From the NCBI GenBank assembly GCA_030141605.1, contig JAQGDQ010000194.1, forward strand, positions 289,501 to 353,500: 64,000 bases of DNA, written 5' to 3'. The notes below the pieces were generated by a model. It saw nothing but the letters and a program-made list of their open reading frames with translations, ran no database searches and was not told where the DNA came from. Positions 51,000-60,587 of this stretch are shown piece by piece. How positions within the stretch are numbered: the first letter of the stretch is position 1; the number at the start of each line of letters is the position of its first letter. The position numbers and the translations under genes were made by a program. This stretch comes from Tubiluchus corallicola. Taxonomy: Eukaryota > Priapulida > Priapulimorpha > Priapulimorphida > Tubiluchidae.

Positions 51000-51691
51000 G
51001 GCAAGACTCGCACGCGTCTCAGGTACAACACGACTCTCTGCACGTGCAGACTTCGCGTATGCGCTCATCGTGTACCAATCCGGCTGCTGTCTGATCAGTC
51101 TTATGCGCAGATCTACTCCAGGCAGCAGAAAGCGGGGTTGACTAAAAAAGTCCACAAAAAGTTTGGTGACGTACTGGCACGTGGCTCCATCTCATAGCAG
51201 AACCGACCTTTCTCTCAGCGACTGGTTTTGAATCGGTTGGCCGATCTGCGGGTTGGCAGGATCCGGGTGCCAACCCGCCTGTCAGGTTCGAATTGCATCA
51301 GTATTTGCAGATAGACCCTGTAGCCGTAGTATCTGCTTGTTTCCCAACATCACCTTGCAATCTGAAAACAGGCAAATTTACCACAAGCGGAAGTGCGTTC
51401 TCTCCCACCCCGGAAACCGGCTCTCCATTGGCGGTCGACATGCGCATGTTCAAGACCAGTAGAGTGTCGTTGCAGTTGAGATACGAGATATTCGTCTGAA
51501 CTTCTCATAATAAGAAACTCGATGGGACTGGTCACATTCTCTGTATACATGTTGAAGGGTTTAAAATGCACATATTGTATTTCGGAAATGTCCACTTGGG
51601 CGGACATCTCGATAAACAAATCCAGCACGCTTTTTGTCGCTAGAGTTTCCATGGTCTCACAAAAAAGTGTCAAAAGTCTTCTTCTTCTCAC
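51000..51691 (-). pseudogene. Polinton hexon-like (major capsid) protein fragment
   Basis: The N-terminal part reads VLDLFIEMSAQVDISEIQYV with SPIEFLI and SDEYL, matching the opening of the capsid family often annotated F54H12.2-like. A frameshift follows near 51500, and a later segment, LLPGVDLRIRLIR (near 51110), matches the family's conserved GVDxxIxLxR region. Much of the middle and the C-terminus are missing. The assignment to the double-jelly-roll capsid protein comes from knowledge of Polintons, not from structure here. Confidence 0.6.
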
Positions 51692-51699
51692 TCTGTTTC

Positions 51700-51960
51700 T
51701 TCTTGTGATCCTTTTTCTACAGGCACCCGTCTGTTTTCTCTGTCCTCCTTAAGGCGGGCTATCCTAGTTTTGCTCCGTTTTCGCTTTTTCACACTCGACA
51801 CACTTTTGCTTATCTCCTGCGCCAGAGCATCTTTCAAATTTCTGGCAGCTCACTTGGTGGCAGTCTTGGCCGCATCTTTTGCGGCACACAGAGCCAGAAA
51901 TTCCAAGAGTCCAAATAGGCCACAAGCATATGCCAGCAATGCCACACCTCACTGACGTTT
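51700..51960 (-). pseudogene. Polinton small capsid-associated protein fragment
   Basis: In the frame between the penton-like and hexon-like genes, the translation runs from a Gly/Ala/Leu-rich segment (LLEFLALCAAKDAA) into NLKDALAQEISKSVSSVKKRK. A hydrophobic stretch followed by a lysine-rich tail, in this gene position, resembles the pVI-like minor protein of Polintons and adintoviruses. Tentative. Confidence 0.35.
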
Positions 51961-52794
51961 GCTGTCATATGTGTAACAGGGATCGCTGCTAGCCACCATC
52001 CTCGCACTTCCACACACCGCACCACACGGAGTATAGTCACATTTGCCTATTAGATACAGTGCTGGTCTAAAGTGAAGATTCAAGAGCATGTGTCCCCAGT
52101 GGAAATCCACTTTTCTGCCCACGTAGCCTTCTGGACCCTTCAGACGACTCCTGTTGACTTTGTGATAGTAGATGCGCCGAAATTTGTGCGTCACGGTGTC
52201 TCCATGCTCTCTCTCGATGGTGGCAGCGTGCAGGAGAGGTACCGAAGTGTGACCATGGGCAAACGTCCAATGCAATCCAGATATATGTACAGGGTCTGTC
52301 GACCTTGATCGACTTTGAAGGGATGGGAAGATTCGTGTTCGCCTCAAGTCGATTGGTTTGTGTGTGCAAAAACACAGTGTGGAAAGTTCTCCCTCGACTG
52401 ACCATTGAGAGTGTCTGCAGATAGGATGAAAACTCACGTCGAAAAATTTTCTGGGCAACTATTCGCGCAAGTAATGCATCAACTGTTTGGCGTCGCTGTA
52501 ATGTCCATTGGGTAGCTCTATGTGCTTGTAACCTTTGGAGAGTGCACAAAAATCACTTGCCATGGGTAGCCTGACAGATTGTCCGTGAGTCAAGAAGGCC
52601 ACGGAAGCGTTACTCTCGTAGTTGCAAATAGAGCAAGGATAGACTATTTCCGTTCTCAGTAATAGACCATCTTCTCAGTCTCCTTTCAGCAACAGTGAGG
52701 CAAGCAACTGCACTCGAAAGCTGCTGGGTCTGTTTTCTGGATGCTGGTTGGGCGAGGCATTAGAAGCCAGCAACACGTAAAAACTGGCGGGCAT
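51949..52794 (-). pseudogene. Polinton penton-like protein, broken
   Basis: Starts MPASFYVLLASNASPNQHPE and SSFRVQL, the conserved opening of the second Polinton capsid protein (SxFYVxLPSNAS...). A stop follows near 52675. Later parts, including KHIELPNGHYSDAKQLMHYL near 52500, lie in other frames and run on to 51949. It directly follows the integrase, as in other Polintons. Confidence 0.6.
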
Positions 52795-53774
52795 CACACC
52801 GTCACGAAATGTTCCACGCTTATCCAGCTGGCAGACTATTGGATAATCCAGCCATTTCGCGAAGAAACGCTTATGTTTTCCTTTACCCTTCGTTTTGAGA
52901 ACTATTTCCACCCGGTAAACATTCCGACTTTACGACTTTCAGCAATCCGTCTTTCAGAATATGCCATGCATCGGCTCGCCCCTGTGACGCGTTATGTGAT
53001 AGGTGAGTGGCCAGGCTGCAGAACTGTCTTCGGATGCCTGCTTGACGATGTTCTTCGGTTCAGTTGGGCAGGTAGGATTTTTCTAAATGATCCTTGACTT
53101 TGGAAATACGTACCAAATCTCCCACCTGCAATTTGTTGCTCGCACCTTTTTTCTCCCCCTTCACTTGCCGCACAATTTTCTCCACAAGAGCATTTCCTTT
53201 CACGAATTCACCTCGAGCGGAGCCGTGCCTATGTTCCGGTGCGAGGCGGCATCGTAACCGTGTACTAGATCTTGGAGAAAATCTATCCAGCTAGGCATCT
53301 TGGTCGCCTGTAGGTGGTTTTCTTGGTAAAAAATGCATGTTTTATTCTTTCAAGAGTTTTTGCACGTATTTTTAAATTATCTACCCTTGTCTGTGTATAA
53401 CTTGAGCTCTTCAGTCTCGAATGTAAAGCTCGTGCAATTTCCCTTCCGCCTTTATTCTTCAACGCTCTCGCCCAGGCATAGTAACTGAAACAATCCACCA
53501 CTGTTACCATGTGCTTGTAGCCGTCGTTGTATTTGGAGAGAGCGTCCATGATCACCAAACCGGCTTGAAATTGGTAATCAATTCCCCGCATCAAGGCCTG
53601 GCGAGTAGGGTATCCTCGGAGTCTGGCACCCCTGCGAAGCGCGTAAGCGGGCTGGGCACTCAACCATTCGTGCACTCGGCACGCGGAATGGCATCGAGCA
53701 CCCGCAGTTCCGAAGCAAGCCGAATGATGCAACTCGTAGTAAATCTTGACTAGAGTTCTGTCGTCTTCAACCAC
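52795..53774 (-). pseudogene. Polinton retroviral-type integrase, inactive
   Basis: The N-terminal part contains LVKIYYELHHSACFG and a WLSAQPAYALRR helix-turn-helix-like segment. The rve core reads YQFQAGLVIMDALSKYNDGY then VTVVDCFSYYAWARALK. The first catalytic Asp (normally QADLVDM) is Gly, with Ile for the second Asp of that motif. A frameshift precedes the TDKG motif and the catalytic Glu region appears deleted. Downstream frames give WIDFLQDLVHGYDAASHRNI and a chromodomain-like end, RFFAKWLDYP. The enzyme would join element ends to host DNA; this copy cannot. Confidence 0.8.
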
Positions 53775-53954
53775 ACAAATTCCCTCGCCAGAGGAGACGA
53801 TTGACGCTGTTGCTTTCGCATGGTTTGTTTATGAGAACATTCCGGAGTGGGCGCAGCTTCAGTACCAGATCATATGCAATGGTGTGCCAGCATGCCGGGG
53901 GTGGCTAGACCCAACTTGCAAATAATAATAATAATAATAATATGATGATGCAAT

Positions 53955-54295
53955 AACCCCTCCAAATAATGGAACTAACCCTAACTCTAGCGCAACCCTC
54001 CAAATAATGAAACTTCACTAACCCCCTCCAAATAATGCTCAACCCAAATCCTAACCCTAGCTGCTAACCCTAAATCTAACCCTAGTCTACCCGTCCAAAT
54101 AATGGAACTCCCCTAACTCCCTCCAAGTAATCGTCAACCCTATCCCTAACCCTAAACCTAACCATAATTCTAACCCTAACTCACCCCTCCAAATAATGTA
54201 ACTTCCCTAACCCTCCAAATAATGGTCAACCCTAATCCTAGCTGTTAATCCTAATCCTAGCTCCAACCTTAGCTGCTAACCCTAACCCTAATTTA
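53955..54295. repeat. CCCTAA-rich (telomere-like) array inside the Polinton
   Basis: Interspersed ctaaccctaaccc motifs, the C-strand of TTAGGG, alternate with an ~25-base block cctccaaataatggaactt. Preceded by (AAT)n and (GAT)n runs at 53922-53950. Interstitial and degenerate. Confidence 0.8.
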
Positions 54296-54830
54296 CTGAT
54301 GAGATGAGAGGTATCTCTCGTGTTATTGCTGCTGTTGCCAGTTCTATCCGTCTTTGCTGTCTTACCCAGCTGAGTCATGGGTACACTTATTTCTTTCAGA
54401 TATTCGGAAAAGTCAGACCATTCTCGTGGTGGCGCCATCTTTTCGCTGGTTATGGCATAATTTATCAAATCCACTAGGTGTGACCTGTCACCACATGTCC
54501 CGCACGCACCAGACGACGCACTTCGTCTCAACGAGCGGGATAAGCCTTCAACAAGGAGAGCATTTTTTCGCCTCTGTTCTTGTACTTGACGGGTAATGCT
54601 TAGATTATGTGAGCGTCTTTGAGTCGGTAAAGTCATCTTCCCCCATGGCTGACAGATGTTTCAAGTCTTTGATCTCTTGCATCATTTCGCTTCTCAACTT
54701 ATTTTCCACACCGGGTGGTAAACTCTGTGCAGACAATTCTCCCTTTTTCTGCTGAATTTCTACCTGGCGTGTCTAGACTGGCACGTGCACGTTTCAGCCT
54801 TTTATACTCGGCCAACGGTACCAACACCAT
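54238..54830 (-). pseudogene. Polinton hypothetical protein (MVLVP start), broken
   Basis: From 54830 the frame opens MVLVPLAEYKRLKRARASLD, an opening seen in a conserved Polinton protein of unknown function. After frameshifts a frame from 54636 continues to 54238 with QVQEQRRKNALLVEGLSRSL and NYAITSEKMAPPREWSDF. The 3' part runs into the CCCTAA array, which may have replaced its end. Confidence 0.45.
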
Positions 54831-54845
54831 CTGAGAATACATTTT

Positions 54846-55209
54846 CTATTTTTTGTTTTTATTGCGAAAGGTTTTCATGGTTCTAGCCACAGATGCAGCA
54901 GCTGAAGTGGCACCAAATATACCTGCCAAAATGGGTATGATTGGAAATATTCCACCATTTTGCACCAGCACGCGTCTTCTGGCCTGCAATGTGGAGCCGA
55001 GTTGAGCTAATCTTCTGAGTACATTGTAATGACCTTTCAACACCTTTATCTGTTTTGGTTTCAACTTCACATTTCTGTTTAGTATTTTGAGAGCACATTC
55101 TACTAAAAAAATTCACCGCATCCCCAATGGCCCATTTTAACAAATCTCCCTTCTGATAGGAACTGGCATGAGCCAACGGTTTGTATCGTCTAATGCGACC
55201 CGTTTTCAT
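54846..55209 (-). pseudogene. Polinton small basic protein with hydrophobic tail
   Basis: Two overlapping frames make one protein split by a frameshift near 55070. The first contains YKPLAHASSYQKGDLLKWAI; the second LKPKQIKVLKGHYNVLRRLA, then RRVLVQNGGIFPIIPILAG. This order (helical repeats, basic linker, RxVLVQxGG, hydrophobic end) is a recurrent Polinton gene of unclear role, perhaps virion-core or membrane-associated. Confidence 0.5.
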
Positions 55210-55309
55210 TACTACTGTTAATGCCGGTGTGTTGTTGTTGTTGATGATGATGATGATGCCACTGATGGTTCAGTGGCTCACCCGTCATGTTTGCTTATCT
55301 CATTTTTGC

Positions 55310-55938
55310 GGAGGGAAGACCAGCTGCTGTGCTTCATGTGGCAATATGGTACTTCTCATGCGAATGCTGTCGTCAGTTTCCTGTCGCAAATCGAAAAGCA
55401 CGTAAGAAAATGGCACCGCCGAGGCACTCTCGAATGCATCCACAAAAGATTTGGATTTCCCGGATACATTTGCCTACCCAACATTTCCACCGGCATCTTG
55501 GCACTCGGATTTTAGAATAAAACGAAGTAGTGCGTATTTAGACTGCGAGTTCTCGATTCTTTACTCTGCTGAAAAAGCGTCTCTAGTATTTTGCGTGATG
55601 AAAACCACAAAACAGAGCTTGTGGTATGCAAGCTTTGTGAACATGTCCGTCATCCATTTTGAGGAGGCCAGTGCGGACATCATGTCGTCCTCCACCACTA
55701 AATCTCCTGCTCGTAATTCCACATTTATGTTGTTTCTGTACTCCACTTGTTGTAATTCTGCGTCGGATGGCGGACTTTGCGATATCCACAACACCGATAT
55801 CTGGGGTTTGGTATCGAACAACCCGCTCCAATAGAGGATAAGATTTTTCACAAAAGTGCTTTTCCTGGCACGAGTGGCTCCGGCCACCAACATGGTGCTA
55901 CCAAATTTCAGCCTGGCATTGAAAGTTTGCTCTGTCAT
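55310..55938 (-). pseudogene. Polinton FtsK/HerA-type packaging ATPase, broken
   Basis: Opens MTEQTFNARLKFGSTMLVAG. The Walker A loop is GATRARKST, with Arg in place of the Gly before the Lys. Walker B is preserved as DLVVEDDMM, and VVFITQN fits the sensor strand. Beyond a stop near 55561 the frame continues with SKYALLRF, GKSKSFVDAFESA and SYVLFDLR. In Polintons this enzyme is thought to pump DNA into capsids. It is transcribed away from the plus-strand gene at 56255. In-frame stops make it inactive. Confidence 0.8.
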
Positions 55939-56254
55939 AGCTAAGTTTTTATAGTACTACAATCCATCAACGTGTTTATGACAACAAAATGGAAGCATGC
56001 ATACCCGTACAAACATATTCTACTACAAACTGTGTGATGATTTGCTTGCACAAACATATTCTATCACAAAATGTATGCAGAAACATATTCTGCTGGCAAC
56101 TCAAACACATGATGAGAGCGTGAGTGGTCTATTTTTTAACGCTGATCTACCAACAGGTTGGTGGGTGCTAATCTGCTAGGTGACCATATATTGGGGTTTT
56201 TGGAGCCGGCGCCCAGATTTGCTTTGTGATGACACGTCTCTCTAGATTGAGAAA

Positions 56255-56344
56255 AGGAGTGAAGAAGCTATAGAAAATGATACAGTGGTTTTTCCTCTCT
56301 CTCTGCAGCAGTCAGTCAGTGCATTCATAGAGGACCAATTTCAG
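56255..56344 (+). pseudogene. First exon of divergent Polinton gene, copy 1 (start lost)
   Basis: Homologous to 63482-63574. It encodes about 30 residues with ENDTVVFPL and ends DQFQ before a conserved gtgagt donor, but the ATG of the other copy is AGG here. An acceptor tttttag at about 56436 could join QASELEKNG and a downstream stop. The product is not recognised. Confidence 0.5.
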
Positions 56345-56429
56345 GTGAGTGTACATTTCGTTTTCTCATTCTAGTACTTACTTAAAATTTACTCTAATTA
56401 AGAAGAGCAGGAATTTTTTGACTACTTAT

Positions 56430-57480
56430 TTTTAGCAAGCATCAGAGTTGGAGAAAAATGGCTCAAAATTCATGTGGATAAAAGAGAAGATGAGGGTGTA
56501 GCCGACTTGTTTTCAACACCTCCTACACCCCCCACAAACACACATTACGCCCACTGATCCTAAAAAACTGAAAAAATTGCATGATGTAAAAGTCTTTAAC
56601 GTTTCCTTTGCGGGATTTCAAACAACCCCAAAATCCACCTGTGCCCTCAAAACCACAGCAACAAAAACAATAACATACAACAATGACTGCAGGTGCCAGC
56701 AAGCGGAAGCAAACGTAAAAATCCACGTAAGATTGGCAGCAGCAGCAGCAATAGAGTGGTGCAGAAATACACCTTGTGAGAAAGTCAAGTCATTGCTCTT
56801 TGAAAACAAACACAAGAATATCGTCATAGTCAGCAAACTGATCACTACAGACAAGTGAATTGAACATAGTTCTTCCCACAGACTGCGCCAAAAATTTGAT
56901 AATTCGCAAAATAGAAACCGGCATATACCACAACTGCAGCTTCAAACCTCCTCACCTTTGGCGCCCAGTTCCCTACTACAAGCGATCCACTTACAAATAT
57001 CAGAGTAGACACATGGCGCCTGGTGGGAGGAAATGTTGGAGTATACGGAATTAGCATTCTACGACAAACCACCAGAAACAGGATCACCTATGTCAAGGGG
57101 CTCGAGATGTACAGTTTCGTCAAAAATCATCTATCCAAAGATCTACAAAGTGAACGAGTGCCATCAGCTATACAATGGCAGAGCGATCCGGGCAGCCGAA
57201 ATGATGGCCAACTATCTGCTAACTCTATGACTAGAACAGTCAACATCATCGCCACGGCTTCATTCGCACAACACTTTGCTATGTAGTTGCTGCAAGCTAG
57301 ATTAGGTGGAAAACACTACAGAAACAAAAGCTAGAATACACCATCCTCGAACTCACCAAATACGGCGGACTGACACTCACCACACCTGCAGTAGTTCGAA
57401 CCGTCACTAGCAAAGCTAAAATTTCCTGCAGCCTGAACCTTCCTACACTATATCAGGAGCTCATAAAGTTACCACAATGT
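56430..57480 (+). other. Coding-like Polinton remainder of unknown function
   Basis: GC-richer sequence with broken plus frames at 56577-56858, 56860-57054 and 57033-57230. None shows polymerase B motifs or any domain I can name. It ends where AT-rich host-like sequence resumes near 57490. Confidence 0.35.
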
Positions 57481-58205
57481 TTTAATGAAATGTTTTACGA
57501 AGTAAAACTTTTTCCCAAATTAACTTGTAAACGTGATCAAATCATGCTAACTGTTTTTTACACTGCAAGTGTAATAATAATGGGGAACAGACTTGGAAGA
57601 TTTCCTGCATGTTTTTCTTAAATTTAATAATTTCGTATATGAGAAAAATATTGTTTGCTTGCCTGCTTAACAATTATCATGTGTAATTGAAGAATTATTT
57701 TGTATTAGATAAACGATTATAGATATGCATAGGCAAATGTGTAGAATTTTAATAATTATTTTGTATTTCATAAACGATTATAGACATGCAAAGCATTCCT
57801 AGATAGGACAAAACTTAATTAAATAGCACGTGTTGATGAATAAACAAGGAGGTCTATCGTACATGTTAACTGTTAAAAACAATTACACTAGATTATTATA
57901 CAATACTTCTGTACGTGCTATTAAACAAAAGTAAAGACTTTCACCTAATATGGTGATAAATATTAGAATATTTACCATATGCTGCCAACACCTGCATCAA
58001 CCGCACATTTACGTGAATGAAAGTCACGTGATGCTAATAGAATGCATCCTGTCAGTAGTGTAATTATGTATGAACTCGCTCTGATAAACAACCCTATTAT
58101 GACAAGATAGGGTTACAAATTAAGGTTAAAGTGAAATACTTCTGTTCGCGCTATTAATGGAAGTAAAAACTTTCACTTAATACAGAAACAAACATCCACT
58201 AACAG

Positions 58206-58758
58206 CAGGCTGCATAGGATTATGGATATCCATAAAATAAGACCAAAAATCCATAAAATAAAATTTGAAGAATCCATAAGATAAGAAATGCATAAAATAA
58301 AAAATATTTTTTTGTGATTTTTTGTGCAAAGTAACGAGTTGTAAGCATTGGCAACACTGAAAACAAACGTTAGAAGGAGAGAAAGAGAAAGAAAACAAAC
58401 CAACAAAAGCGCATTTCCGGATTTGCTATTTTACATTGTTTTTTCTCATTGTCTTTTTGTTATCAAGATGGTGAAGTTTCAACCAAAGCATGACCTGGAG
58501 TTCGGTCTGAAAATAACTGAGACCTAGCCACCAGAGACGTACTCTCTGTAGACTAATAAAATTAGAACTAAGCCTGCGTGTTTAAAAACACGTTTCAAGC
58601 ACTCCTGTTTTTACTTTTTAATTGATTTCCCGCTGGGCATCTCGTTCCAGATATAGTCTATTTCTTATTTTATTGATATCCATAAAATAAAATTTCAAAA
58701 ATCCATAAAATAAGCTATTTTATTTATTTTATACATATCAATAATCTTATGCACCCTG
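58206..58758 (+). mobile_element. Non-autonomous hAT element with perfect 8-bp TSD
   Basis: Ends CAGGCTGCATAGGATTATGG and the inverse of CAGGGTGCATAAGATTATTG. ACTAACAG is duplicated perfectly at 58198-58205 and 58759-58766. Both sub-ends carry repeated ccataaaataa blocks. A 5' leader and a short transposase-like start are retained inside. Confidence 0.9.
58468..58527 (+). pseudogene. Transposase start remnant in hAT element
   Basis: A frame of 19 codons, MVKFQPKHDLEFGLKITET, then a stop. It lies in the middle of the element after a leader-like stretch. This looks like the first codons of the parent transposase left by internal deletion; the residues alone do not prove the family. Confidence 0.35.
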
Positions 58759-58779
58759 ACTAACAGTGTTTAAGCTAAA

Positions 58780-59020
58780 CCCAATTAAAGAAAACTTTCA
58801 TCTCAACAAGTTAGGGTTAAAGCAACCATGTATGCGCAAATCAACACCACATTTCGCAATAAGTTAGGGTTAGAGCTAGGGTTAATGGTAGAACAAACAC
58901 GCATGCACAAACCTACAACAGTTACACCACATTTCGCAACAAGTTAGAGTTAGTGCTATCATGCATGCACAACAAACCTATAACACTTATACCACATTTA
59001 TCACATGTTAACAGTCAAAG
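58780..59020. repeat. ~80-95-base imperfect tandem repeats with TTAGGG-like motifs
   Basis: (t/c)accacattt(cgca/atca) followed by aagttag(g/a)gttag recurs near 58842, 58924 and 58990. aaagaaaactttcatctcaa at 58788 resembles the SINE body at 59088. Confidence 0.6.
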
Positions 59021-59130
59021 GTGGCATGGACTAGCGGGTAAGGGGGAGAACTCGCACGCAACCAATTAGTGGTTCGAAACCCACTTAAGGAAAACTTTCA
59101 TCTCATTAACTTAGGATTAGTGTTAGAAGC
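59021..59130 (+). repeat. tRNA-derived SINE head
   Basis: A-box-like TGGACTAGCGGG at 59027-59038 and a consensus B box GGTTCGAAACC at 59071-59081, followed by a non-tRNA body (aaggaaaactttcatctcat). The body also occurs without a head at 58785-58820, so this is a SINE family rather than a tRNA gene. Confidence 0.65.
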
Positions 59131-60484
59131 TAGGGGCCCACTCAGTATCGTAACATTGACACTACTAATATGTATAATGTATATACATATAATTAATAAA
59201 GAGTTATAATGATAATAACGATAATAATTAGCTAAATAAAAGCCAACCATGAAAAAGAATCAATTCTGTTAAAATTCCAATGTTGTGGCCAGACTTCAAA
59301 AATTTGAAAAAGGTGGGTTGGTCCACATGACATATCTGGCAGGTTCTATTGTTGGGCTCAAGCTCAATGGTAATCATTGATAACTGCACAAGCACAGAGA
59401 GCAGTGGCAGCTACATATATATATATCCAAGAAATCTTGTGTGTTCAGCACAACATGAAAATGTTTTAGAAGAAATGTTACCTATATATCACATGTAATA
59501 TAATGTGATATGTACATGACGTACCAAAATCTATAAAAACAGTTTGAATTTTTTGTTTATATGTGCCAAATTCGTAATGCTATTTAAAACAAAAACCTAC
59601 TAAAATATAGTTACTACTGTTTTTGTTAATTTAGTGTCTAGCAACCTGACAATGAAATCGCCATCTACACCAGCGAACCTCAAGCAGAGCAATCAGTGCC
59701 ATCTGTGCGTCTGTCTGCCAAATAAAAATGAATTCGTTGATCTTGAAAACCCACGTCTAGACACAAATCATAATCCTATCTACAGTAGAAAGTGCAATAT
59801 GGCCAAGAGTAGCCTTTTGACAGCCATCTTGAAATCTTAATTGGGGTGATAAATTATAACAATACTTTTGAGCAACAGATGTGTATTCCTGATATTGAAA
59901 ACCTAAATTTAGACAACAAAAATCACTGTCCTAAATAGCTAAGGTAAGAGCTTTACAAGCTAGAGGAAACTATGTTGTCGGCCGTCATAAATATGGCAGT
60001 CATATTGAAATTTTCAATTGGCAGCATATCCAAATTAATCTCGATGGGTTTCAGCACAATGCAAAATTTCGTGCTTTTAAAAAGAAGCAAGCAATTTTTC
60101 AGTAAACTGATCATATTTATATCCAGAGTTTGGCATAGGCTTTGGTCCAGGTAAAAAGCAAATTTCACGTGACTTACACACTAACACTAACATTTGGAGG
60201 GCTCACTAGTTGGAGAAACCTACGTTTACATATTGTTTTACCCCTTAGTTTCGGATATGTGATTATTGCCATTAACGTCTAAGTAGTGAAACTTTAGTCA
60301 GTGATTTTGCAATCTACCAGTACATGCCCTTTTGGAAAAACATTGGTACATTATATTACCTCAGGAAGTACCAACAACTGGTCTGACTCATTGATTACTA
60401 GGTTATTTCACCGTAAAAAAATTATTTTTCAGAACAAAACAAAATTCAAATGAATCTACTTTATCGAAGATAAACAGGAGTTAC
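59131..60484. other. Gene-free stretch left of the first exon
   Basis: AT-rich; open frames at 59634-59840 and 59972-60154 carry no recognisable domain. No promoter can be argued. Confidence 0.45.
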
Positions 60485-60587
60485 CTATCTTCATACATAG
60501 CAAAAGCTCAGGACAAAAGAGTTGTGTACATTCAACTTCTGCTGTCGTACAAACTTCACCTTTATTCTCGCAGATAGCATAAAAATC
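60485..60587 (-). CDS. Exon: CPEL cysteine module (second half of an antistasin-like unit)
   Basis: The exon encodes about 34 residues with five cysteines, including CTTAEVECTQLFCPELLLC. The acceptor is the AG of an in-frame TAG at 60588-60590, so the frame cannot run further upstream. The donor is GT at 60483-60484. It starts in phase 0 and ends in phase 1. The exon at 16929-17022 has the same cysteine spacing, the same CPEL motif and the same phases, so the two are paralogous modules. That copy is preceded by an antistasin exon ending in phase 0. No such partner is visible between 60588 and 64000, so it may lie outside the window or be lost. I do not recognise the domain by name; an inhibitor or structural role is inferred from context. 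Confidence 0.65.

Larger units (their letters stand above)
50975..57480 (-). mobile_element. Polinton/Maverick relic, copy 1
   Basis: A block visibly richer in GC than its surroundings holds decayed homologues of Polinton genes, mostly on the minus strand: packaging ATPase, a small basic protein, an MVLVP protein, integrase, penton-like and hexon-like capsid proteins. A divergent spliced plus-strand gene begins near 56255. DNA polymerase B, protease and terminal inverted repeats were not found. Every gene is frameshifted or has stops, so it is an old fragment. A second copy starts at 62350. Confidence 0.82.
46020..60484. other. 14.5-kb intron (or intergenic gap) rich in transposons
   Basis: Contains the long-TIR element (46330-47608), the Polinton relic (50975-57480), a hAT element (58206-58758), TTAGGG-like repeats and a SINE head. 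47610-50600 and 57490-58200 show no gene. A small plus frame at 50609-50827, rich in Glu and Lys, and a minus frame at 48601-48825 have no recognisable domain. Confidence 0.55.
3542..60587 (-). other. Partial gene for a multi-domain extracellular protease inhibitor (16 exons seen)
   Basis: This span groups 16 minus-strand exons that share an architecture: each is one small disulfide-rich module of about 31-81 residues, flanked by AG acceptor and GT donor. Thirteen are phase 1-1, so modules can be added or lost without breaking the frame. Module order 5' to 3' is CPEL, WAP, lustrin-cysteine, Kazal, Kunitz x3, Kazal, Kunitz, Kazal, WAP, thyroglobulin-1, antistasin plus CPEL, WAP, Kazal. Kunitz, Kazal, WAP, antistasin and thyroglobulin-1 families are all known for protease inhibition, so the inferred role is a secreted, multi-headed inhibitor. 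No start, signal peptide, transmembrane segment or stop was found, so both ends are missing. One gene is the simplest reading. The 14.5-kb gap before the first exon leaves open that 60485-60587 belongs to a neighbouring gene. Confidence 0.75.

Noticed and set aside
56430-57480. Polinton DNA polymerase B
   Set aside because: Expected in this type of element, but no polymerase B motifs could be read in any plus or minus frame.
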